Origin: Marasmius tenuissimus
Taxonomy: Eukaryota > Basidiomycota > Agaricomycetes > Agaricales > Marasmiaceae
Direction of reading: 5' to 3'
DNA: 64,000 nucleotides
Assembly: GCA_029532415.1 (NCBI GenBank)
Contig: JAQOTA010000027.1
Coordinates: 248,001 to 312,000, forward strand
Shown: one piece after another, positions 55,401 to 64,000 of the stretch
Layout of the letters: each line of letters begins with the position of its first letter
How positions within the stretch are numbered: the first letter of the stretch is position 1
Notes under the pieces: model-generated
The model's database searches: none
What the model saw: only the letters and a program-made list of their open reading frames with translations
Told to the model about the DNA's origin: nothing
Made by a program: the position numbers and the translations under genes

Positions 55401-55601
55401 GCCAACAGCAAGCCGGTTATCACCGACCAGAGCGCCTGATTGATTCTGGAGAACCAGATTGCCTTGGTGCTTGAACAAGGACTGGATAAAAAAAGGACAC
55501 GGCCTCATTTGCAATTCAATCGAGTCTCTTATTAAAGAGTCGCGCGGCGGCACAACAGGGTCCCCGCTCTACATGTTCAACCCCTCGCTCGCCTGAACAG
55601 A
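52466..55601. other. 3.1 kb region without a supported gene
   Basis: Contains unresolved 5' sequence of the minus-strand membrane-protein gene at the left. Two plus-strand frames (53656-53850 with PFRLILVIIFVAIL, and 53851-54054 with WPWTLYSFLMLVEI and LIAALDITPLFI) have membrane-like segments and could be decayed coding sequence. A TATA-like tataaatac lies at about 55139. Nothing else recognised. Confidence 0.35.
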
Positions 55602-57242
55602 ATGGTCGAGGAAAGATCCGGTGTACTGTCCCAGCGTGCCACCACCAACGCTACGTACGTTTCCTTGTTCATTAGAGCGCAAAATTCAACTGACGTTCAG
55701 GTATCCACAGCGCAGGGCCGTATGTAAGACATGCGTATTGACCACTCGCAGGGTTCTCTGGTTAACCTCTAGTTATTCTCAAGCTCATTGGGTACTTTTT
55801 GAACTGGGGCCTATACGGCGTGCTTTGCCTTCAAGTCTGTAAGGGTTCCCCGTTGGCTTTCCCTTTGATACTAGTCACTGAAGAACACACCGGAGTGCAG
55901 TCCTATATTATCTGGCCTTCAAGCGGGATAAATGGGTTGTTAAGGCATTGGTGTATGGTCTCCTGATATTGGACACCGTGCAGACCGTCCTCATTACCTA
56001 CGATGTCTATATCAAGTACGGCCTGGAGTATGGAAACGTGGCGGGACTGGCGGCAATGAGGAATGCTTGGCTCTCGATCCCCACCATAAGTGCTCTTAGT
56101 ACGTTCGGGTTCCTATGTCTTCTGACCTATTGGTGTGTACGCTTGTACATATATGGCGCTAACCTTCTTTCCTAGACGCTACCGTGGTCCAGCTATTCTT
56201 TGCCTATCGTATATGGAAGCTTTCGGGGTCAGGGATACTCGGAATGTTCGTCGCAGTCGTATGTATGATCTTCACCCTCATAGTGAACTATAACTCACTG
56301 CTAGGTGTTGATATGGGAAGCTCGCGATTGCAGCAGGTGTCGGTGGAGTGATTACCGGTATTCAAGCTAAAATTATTGACAACCTCTCGCAAGTGGCGGT
56401 AAAGGCCCGTACCGCGCTGACGGTATGTGAGCTTCCAACGTATTCGGTCCCGTTCGAACCTCTGTTCATCAATGTTATAGATCTGGCTGACTATCACCGG
56501 GGCCTGCGATGTGATCATTGCGGTCTGCATGACTGTAATTGTGAGTTCAACGCCAGCTTATCCCCCCCATCTTTCTCGCTGATACGCGTCCTCCTGGTAG
56601 CTCTCCAGAAAGAGGTCCGGCTTTAACAACAGCACTGACGATGCGATCACCAAGATTATTCGTCTGACCGTAGAGACTGGGACGCTGACAGGTATGCATC
56701 CGTGCTGTGCTTCTATTTTTGGCTGGATTTGGCCGCTGACTTTTCCTCTAGCTATACTCGCCATGCTCACCGTGATCCTGTTCTTCGTCTTCCCCAGCCG
56801 ATCTTATTGGAACATACCCATCGACATGTTGGGGAAACTCTACTCTAACAATTTCATGGTCATCTTGAACCGCAGAATCAGGATGTTCGGTGACAACAGC
56901 GATCCCACTGTTCCGTCTACTACTATCACATATGGCAACTCGACGCAGCTGAGTCGTCTCAGTGGTCGAACCAGCGTGCAGGTCGACGTGCCTATAAAGG
57001 TCCATCGCGAGGTTTGGTCGAAGGTCGACCGCGATGATGATCCTAATAATATTCAACTGGAGGATATGACTCCGAAAGTGAGCATGCTAGTCATTTTTAT
57101 GTCGTACCCGCACAATCTGACTGAGCTAAAATATTCGCGGCCTCGCAGCTTGGCTCGAGCCATCCACCCAAGTTCGCCCAGTCTGGTCACCCGGGTGAGG
57201 TGTGAGTCGTCTCTAGGCCGAGACGATGGACATTCCGATTGA
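55602..57242 (+). CDS. DUF6534-like multi-pass membrane protein
   Basis: Exons 55602-55654, 55701-55723, 55773-55838, 55901-56098, 56176-56258, 56321-56422, 56481-56540, 56601-56691, 56752-57242 (1167 nt, 388 residues). The start is MVEERSGVLSQRATTNAT. Helices include LIGYFLNWGLYGVLCLQV, LVYGLLILDTVQTVLITY, and IWLTITGACDVIIAVCMT. The DUF6534 block reads TDDAITKIIRLTVETGTLT followed by AILAMLTVILFFVFP and LGKLYSNNFMVILNRR. The tail is hydrophilic. The end could be changed by an optional intron starting at gtgagc near 57075, which would shorten the tail. Function unknown. Confidence 0.85.
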
Positions 57243-57557
57243 TGATGTACACAACCCTGATTGGGTCCTTGGGCTGCGAAATATACCATCTTCTGTCGTT
57301 TGGGGTTCCCCGCGTCTCGTCTTGTAATCAGTAGTCATAATCATGGGGGCTCAGTGGCATTTGTTCGTACGAGATTGAATGAACTTCCGATGGTATACAA
57401 GTCGTTATCATTATGGTATTGGAAATGAACGTAGGGACCAAAATCTAAGCATTGGCGATATAACATAAGTATGGGCATGAACAGGTGAGTATCGATACCC
57501 AAAGTCGTGAAAAAACAAAACCTTAGAAATAAAGAATAAAAATATGAATCCCATCCA
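57243..57557. other. Convergent 3' flanks
   Basis: AT-rich stretch between the membrane-protein gene and the end of the NEDD1-like gene. No feature seen. Confidence 0.4.
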
Positions 57558-60280
57558 TCAAGCATCAGCAGTACCAGAGCCAGAACTAACGAGCACCCTC
57601 TTCAGCCGCTCGTTTTCTTCCTTCAATCGCCTGTTCTCTTCTTTCAACTCTCTAACTTCCCAGCTCGGTACCGATGTTGTCGAAGCTCCCCCTATCCCAT
57701 CCCGAATCTCACGCATCATATCCTCCTTCATTTCTCGCATGACCCCACCGAACACATCCTCAACTTCTTCCCTTACAACTTCTTTAACGTCCCTCCGCCA
57801 TCCTCGACCCATGCGTACGAGGTCAAGATGGAGATTAGTCATCTCTCGTTGCGTCTGTAGATGGAAATCTGAGAGAACGGAGTGTACGATGTTGCGAAGG
57901 AGATTTTGAGGCGACTGGTGAGGACCTTGCCCATGTCCGTGTCCGTGGCCATGAGAGGGACGAGACGGCGAAGCGTCAAAGTTATTGAAGATATTCGCGT
58001 TGACGGTCTCGGAGAAAGACGGTAGCCGCGTCGTTCCAGGACGACGAGCAGGAGATATCTGCATGCTCAGCTCCTCTACCTCTTCATCTTCTTCAACCTC
58101 GTCGTTCTCGCCGTCTTCATCATCCGTCCCGCTCCTCCTGCTCCCGGTTCCTCTACCACTTCCACTTCCGCTACCACTGCCAGTGCGGCTTTCGACATCT
58201 TCCTCGTCTATCTCGCAGAACTCCACGTTCTTGCCCTTCCTATCCTCCATATTTGTAGTCCTCTTTGCGCCAGGTGTGCCCAGACCCAGTGCCCTAAACT
58301 CTACTCCCTTCCCTTTCTTCGTCGCTGGTGTGGTTGGCAACGGTGGTAAGGGGTCATGATGACCATCCGTCGGATCCACATCGCCCAAACTCGGTAAATC
58401 AGGCGAAGGTGTCTTCGTCACTGTCCTCGTCCTCGTTCTGGTACGTTCGCGGCCTCCCCCTCCCCCAGTAGTTTCTTTCTCTTTACCTTCCCTTGACGGT
58501 CGAGCGACATCTCCAATCGTCCTACCGACAATACCCTTCGGTAGTGGTGGCACAGGAGGTACAGAACTAGAGGGGTCTCCCGATTTCGTTCGGGATCTAC
58601 TCGAGCGTGAGGCAGCAGCGGTCGATATCGATTCGGTGGGTTTCAAAGTCGAAGTCGAATTGGTGGATCTGGGAGATGCTCGAGTGGTAGTCGTAGTTCG
58701 GGAGGCTACGGATGCTCGCGATATGGTCGAGGTAGTTCTTGTTCGAGGAGCAGCTGGTTTCTTCTCTTTCTCCTTGTCCCTCCTCGAGATGGTGGAGGCG
58801 CCAGGGCTTCGCCTGAGTGTTCCAAGGGTTTCGAGCTTGACTGTGTAAATAACGATTTTGGTCAATGCAGGAGGCATGGAAAAGATGAACCACGCGTACC
58901 AGAGAACTCTTCCTTGCTGGGGCTGTCTGTCTCCCCGTTCTTTCGGTTTCCACTACTGCTGTTCGCTAACGGACTCCGGATGGGTGAAAAAACCTTCCTC
59001 GTGACCGTGTCGGTTGGCTTTTTGGTGATAGTCGAAGAGCCTGGTTTGGCAGCGGTCGAGGTGGCAGAGCGAGCGGATGTCGAGACGGTTCGTTTGGTAG
59101 CTGGTGTGCCAGGTTTGGAAACCGATACTGTCCTTCGTGCAGCGGGGGATGTTACGGTGCTGGCTGTGGAAGTGACCGTAGAGGATTTCCTTGTGGATGG
59201 TGTTGTTGTTGTTGATCCAGATGCTTTTTTCTGTTGGATGAGTAAATCAAAATCAGCCCAACCAGTCGTGAATACCGAAAGATTGGGAGGTCGCACCTGT
59301 ACGCTGATTCCGACCACCCTTCCTGTTCCACCCGTTATCTCGACTGCAACCGGAGGTTTATCCAACGACCGCAAATCGAGGACCAGAATCTTTCCCGTCA
59401 CCGTTCCAGCATATATCAGTGCTCCTTCTGGAGAGAAGGGTAGTGTCGTTATTGGAACCTTCGTGTTGACGGTGCGGAAGAGACTGTTGATGGCGTCAGC
59501 TCAGGTTTTCTCGTCAAAAGACGACCAGAAGACTCACCCTTTCTCTTTCTCCAAATCAACTAGCCCGACAGTACCTGCACCTGCCCCACCCAGTCCGACC
59601 GCAACCAAAGTCTTGCTGAAAGGACTGCATGCTATCATCTGAATGTCTCCTTCGCCCATTCCCTCCAACGCAAAAGTCTTCATGGGCCCAGAAGGTCGTG
59701 CAGTGTCGTACACGAGGAGTTGGCTTCCTGAACCTATCAAAAGCCGTGTCCGTATATGTGAATGGAATGCCCCAGCCATTACTGGTCCTGGTATTCCACG
59801 CAGAGCTGTTGTCGAGTTGAGGGTGAGATTATGGAAGTGTGCTCCATTCGAAGACGTCGATAGAAGGAAGGTGTTGTCGGTAGATAATGATAATGAGGTA
59901 ACGGAGGATTTGTGGCTGGTATATTTCGTCGAGGAGAGCTTTGGTTTGGTTGAACATGATTCAAGGATGTGGATTGTTTCGCCGACCGAAAATATCAAAG
60001 TCGATGCGTCTTTACAGACCATACTCCCGAGTTCTCCTTCGTCTGCAAGTTCACCATCTTCCAATGAATATATCTGAACCGGTAGTGAGTCCGATGTCGA
60101 TGGCTGAAATCTGCTGATCTTGCTGCTCGAAGCAAGATACAGAGTCGAATTATCTGTGGACCAACATGTCGTCGAAGGTTCAAATTCGAGAGGCGAAGAG
60201 GAGCTGACTGAAGATGGTCTCTTTTTCAAGACAGACGGCTCGATTATAGAGAGTGAATCTGTCGTCGCGACTGCGATCAT
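57558..60280 (-). CDS. NEDD1-like WD40 and coiled-coil protein (gamma-tubulin recruitment)
   Basis: Exons on the minus strand: 59538-60280, 59297-59483, 58900-59230, 57558-58840 (2544 nt, 847 residues). I start at MIAVATTDSLSI; an earlier Met at 60370 is possible. The N-terminal 310 residues form WD40-type repeats (for example CKDASTLIFSVGETIHILES, YAGTVTGKILVLDLRSLDKP). The middle is a long Ser/Thr/Arg-rich disordered linker. The C-terminus has SDFHLQTQREMTNLHLDLVR and a leucine heptad coiled coil ending ELKEENRRLKEENERLKRVL. Animal and plant NEDD1 has the same order: a beta-propeller, a linker and a short C-terminal helix that binds the gamma-tubulin ring complex. It should act at spindle pole bodies or microtubules; the assignment rests on architecture. 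Confidence 0.75.
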
Positions 60281-60825
60281 GGTGGTATCGGTGATAAACG
60301 CGAGGTGCGCGATGCCAAAAGAATGAACACAGCCGTCACATGATCGTGCATGGCAGGAAATTTGACGCACGAGCCATTACTACTTTGGTCACCTTGTTTC
60401 CCACCACCACCACCAGCATCCAGGACGCGCCTTGTCTACGGTCTGGTCAATTGCACACTCGATGAGTGATGAGTGTGGTTCGCAGCATGAGTGAGTTACT
60501 CGATTCTCAGTCAAGGCTCACAGGATAGGATACTCAAGACCCCTTGCTCGTTACAGAATGTTTTGACAATTCTCAACACTCGGTCGCTTAGATTCCAAAT
60601 TCGGAGAGTACCACCCCGATATTCTCCCAGTAACGATGAATCAAGCTTGACAGCAATACGCCGGGGAACGTACGATGCTACACGACCATGCCCTCAACGT
60701 CCAAAAAGAACAGCTTTGACAATCACAATTCTTTAGGGCTCCTGCCTGATAAGGTTTAGCTGTGGGGGACTCGTGAGCGCTCACGCTCGTCGAAAGGAAC
60801 ACGCTCTTCCCTCCTTACCTCCACC
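60281..60825. promoter_or_regulatory. Divergent promoter region
   Basis: 545 bp between the start codons of two divergently transcribed genes. No clear TATA box. A palindrome gtgagcgctcac lies near 60772-60783. Confidence 0.5.
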
Positions 60826-63800
60826 ATGCCGGCCCCAGCCCCCGGGGCTAAACGACAACCATCGAACTTGAACACACCGACAGGCCAGGTTTGCCCGTAC
60901 TTTCTCAAGGGTCGATGTTGGCGCGGGGATAAGTGCAAGAAGCTACATGTTTCGAATGGGTCTGAGCCGAGTTACGGTGCTAGCAGTCAACGAGCTCGGG
61001 ACCAGGTACTCTCTTGTTCTGTTTGGTTACGCGCGGGTACAACATTTTTGACTCTCGATTCGTCTGCAGAACCAAGCGGCGAACAGAACAACACCCCAAG
61101 CCTCCTCTGTGATCACTCCACCCGAGCCCACCGAGCCATGCGTTGAATGGAGTCAAGGAGTGTGTTACAATGGTGACAACTGCGATTTCCGTCACAATCG
61201 TGAAATCGGTACTCGAAGAGATAGGATTACCGAGAAATTAGGGTCGAGTATAGGTGAAGGAAAGAGGCGTCAGGGAGAGAAGAAGAGCATAAACGTCGTG
61301 ATGGCTGAGATACAAGATCGTCTAGGCGCTGAAAGGAAAGGGCTTCAGGAAGGGCCAGGGAGACAACGTCAGGAAGAAGGGGAGTCTCGACGCCGGGGAG
61401 AAGATAAATGGCAACGACAGCAAGATGAAGCCGAGGGGGAGGGGGAGAGGGAGAGACAAAGGAGGCTCACAGAGATGGAAGAAGAGAGATTACGTCAAGC
61501 TGAAAGACGGGCTCGGGAGCAGGAAGAGGCTCGGCGCGAGGAGCGAAATCGACTTGACCAGGCCGAGACCGTTCAGCACTTAATCTTTGGAAACACAATC
61601 GTCAAGTTCAAATCAGGCGTCGACATCGAAAGGATCGTTACGGGTTTCGATTCTTGTCGTGTCCGAGTTTCGGGCTTTCCTTTCAGCACGAAACCAAACG
61701 ACGTCTGCGATCTCGTTCGCGACCAGGGCATCGACGAAGACGATTACAAGCTCGTCAACATCAGGGTATGGAAAGAGAAGAAGGAGGCCAATCTCATTGT
61801 CGATGGCGAGCAGGGGCGAGAGCTTGCAGAGGATCTCGACGAGTTTTACTTCCGAGGTCAGACGTTGTCTGCCGAGGCCAGCGCTAGCGGATCCATCCAG
61901 GGCATGAGCTCCAGCAACGGCGCTGCCCTCCAGATCTCATGGGTTCTCCCCTCCGTACGCTATGTCGTCCACCTCAAAACTGCCGGGGACACCATACGAA
62001 TGATCCATATCATGAACGGTCACAACTTCAAAGGTCGGAAGATCAAAGTCGAGTCCAACCGTCCACGAGGGCAACAAAAGGTCGACCCGTGCTCCCTCCT
62101 CGTTAGCCGCTTGCCGATGGGTACAGCTGTTGGAGACATTCGAGATCTTTTCGAAGCGGTCACTCTCAGGAAACTTCGGTCGAACGAGTACAATGACGAG
62201 CCAGTCGAAAGATGGTTGAAAGACTTCATCCTGAAGTTCATGCGGGGTGAATTCGTCGAGTTCGACCCAGTTCAGGTCAACACCTTCGAGGGGAAATGTA
62301 CGATGCGGCTACAGTTCAGGACTTGGGAGGATGCGAAGAAGGTTCATGATCAGCTCGTCAACGTCAAGTTCGATATCATCGGTCATTCGATGTTTCGACT
62401 ATGGCTTCCCAACCCGTATCATACTACCATTCCGATGGGGCAGTATCAGGCGCAGAAGAAGCAATGGGATACGTTCGTGAAGGATACGAAGGATAGGAAA
62501 GAGAGTGCTCTGCATTTGCGGATGTTGGACGATAAGGTGATCCTCCGAGTTGGTGGGGATGATTTGAGAGCGGTTGGGATGTTAAAGGTCAGGGTGGAGA
62601 GTCTGGTTGCGGGGGAGGCACTTCGGGATATGTGGCATGCCTGGTTTGACTCCGCTGCTGGGAAGAAGTTCTTGGAGTCGGTTCCAGAGGATACAGCTGC
62701 CTACATTCGGCATGATCACAGGTTAAGGGTGTTGAAGGTATATGGAGCTTCGGCTGCGGTATCGAAGGCCAAGGAGATGGTGAGAGCGGAACTGGAAAGG
62801 CTATCTGGTTTAGAACACACTGTAGCCCTCAAACGCCAATCCGTCCGGTTCTTCGTCGAACGCGGCGTCGCTGCGTTCAAAGAAGCATTCGGTGATGATA
62901 GTGTCACCCTCGACATCTCCAGCTCTCCAGTCCGCATCACCATTCGAGGAGGCGAAGAAGCCCACCACCTACTTCGAAAGCTGATTGACGATTCACTACA
63001 CCGCGCTACGATGGATTATTCTACTCCATCCGAATCATCCTGTCCCGTGTGCCTGGCCGACGTCTCGAACCCTGTGAAATTAGGGTGTGGACACGAGTAC
63101 TGTATTGCATGCCTTCGCCATTTCTTTACTGCCGACATCAGGAACTTCCCTATCGTCTGTGTCGGAAACGAGGCAACGTGTATGGAGCCCATTGCCCTCC
63201 CCGCGATCCAGAAATTTCTCACTAAGCCTCAGTTCAACACTCTTCTGGAGAAAGCGTTTGCGAAGCACATCGAACAGAACCACCAGACGTACAGGTACTG
63301 CAACACCCCCGACTGTCGTCAGATCTACCGATGCGAGGAGGATTTCTCCACCATCACTACCCGTCAATGTCCCTCCTGCCTCGCCTCCATATGCATGAAA
63401 TGCCACGGACAATCGCACGATGGCCTGTCATGCGACGAGCGACGTGAACACTTTGAACCTCCAGAACACGTAGTTCTTAACGAGGCTTGGGCCAAGAAGG
63501 CCGGAGCGAAACGGTGTCCTTCGTGCCAGGTGTGGATTGAGAAGACCGAAGGGTGCCACCACATGACATGCAAGTGCGGAGCCCACATCTGTTGGGTGTG
63601 TATGGAAGCGTTCGACCTGAAGGTGATCTATGATCATATGGTCGAGGCTCACGGAGGGATCCATGCGAGGAGGGAGCCTGGATACGGGATGGCACCTGGG
63701 GATGAGCATGTACATGTTGAGGGCCAGACGACCGAACCTCCTGAGGTTAACCAGTATCTCGCGCAGGTCGAAGCTCTACGGGCGGCTGCTGACCATGCTA

Positions 63801-64000
63801 GGATGGTGGAGGAGGCTAGGCAACGTATGCAGGCAATGCGGGCAGATGAGTTGAGGCAGGAGTTTTCTCGCCGTCAGGCACTTGAAAAAGAACAGGAAGA
63901 ACAGGCGAAGAAGCGTAGAGAGGAAGAGAGAAATGCGGAGGCTCTCAGGCAGAGTCGCCGCGAGGCAGAGGCAGCACGCGCAATGAGAAACGCGGGAGCT
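60826..64000 (+). CDS. CCCH zinc-finger RBR-type E3 ubiquitin ligase, partial
   Basis: Exon 1 is 60826-61005, exon 2 starts at 61070 and is open to the right edge; the C-terminal end is outside the window. Start context is ccaccATG. Two CCCH fingers (C-x7-C-x5-C-x3-H) occur: CPYFLKGRCWRGDKCKKLH and CVEWSQGVCYNGDNCDFRH, the second starting about 20 residues after the splice. A charged Glu/Arg coiled coil follows (about residues 120-230), then a long middle region with RRM-like or KH-like segments. Then come RING1 (CPVCLADVSNPVKLGCGHEY), an IBR domain (CNTPDCRQIYRC ... CMKCHG) and RING2/Rcat (CPSCQVWIEKTEGCHHMTC) with the catalytic Cys in EGCHH. RBR ligases pass ubiquitin through that Cys. The protein ends here in another Arg/Glu-rich coiled coil. 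RNA binding is likely from the CCCH fingers. Confidence 0.9.

Noticed and set aside
57985..58359. Plus-strand frame with long Ser and Leu/Pro runs
   Set aside because: It is the antisense shadow of the Ser/Glu-rich linker of the NEDD1-like gene.
58914..59642. 242-codon plus-strand frame
   Set aside because: Antisense to three exons of the NEDD1-like gene, whose splice phases all agree on the minus strand.

Overview
The window looks like nuclear DNA of a mushroom-forming basidiomycete (Agaricomycetes). Genes are cut by many short introns of about 50-65 bp. Single-exon F-box/LRR-like genes, a fungal multi-pass membrane family (DUF6534-like), a multi-exon P450 and a Ty1/copia retrotransposon fill the accessory parts. 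There are no bacterial-style operons, no CRISPR arrays and no tRNA that I could support. All gene models below were spliced by hand from GT-AG (twice GC-AG) sites and checked for reading-frame consistency.

Layout. 0-1.2 kb: the C-terminal end of a P4-ATPase lipid flippase. 1.5-9.5 kb: a diverged duplicate of a small convergent gene (broken at 1.7-2.1 kb, intact at 9.0-9.4 kb), a Tc1/mariner-like fold-back element at 4.9-5.1 kb, and a six-exon C2H2 zinc-finger gene (5.7-7.2 kb). 9.6-12.8 kb: a 3.2 kb non-autonomous DNA transposon with about 90 bp inverted ends and a 10-bp target duplication. 14.1-16.8 kb: an 18-exon cytochrome P450. 17.9-26.9 kb: a family of F-box genes, one intact and two destroyed by transposons, plus a 563-bp MITE in a small unidentified gene. 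27.2-35.3 kb: a striking array of eleven palindromes spaced about 22-23 bp apart, then a young but mutated full-length copia element.

36.1-48.7 kb is a gene-rich block: a dehalogenase/epoxide-hydrolase-type alpha/beta hydrolase, a small secreted SH3-like protein, a type-B carboxylesterase, another F-box gene, and a tandem pair of SAM methyltransferases. 49-57.2 kb holds three paralogous DUF6534-like membrane proteins with the same exon lengths, the first one broken. 57.5-64 kb is core genome: a NEDD1-like WD40/coiled-coil protein, divergent from a CCCH-plus-RBR E3 ubiquitin ligase that runs off the right edge.

No metabolic cluster is evident. The strongest stories are (1) transposon insertions whose removal exactly restores host reading frames, (2) nonsense codons in broken genes and in the copia element that are almost all TGA, as expected from CGA to TGA decay, (3) the periodic palindrome array, and (4) unusual splicing in the P450 (a 5-nt micro-exon and two GC-AG introns).
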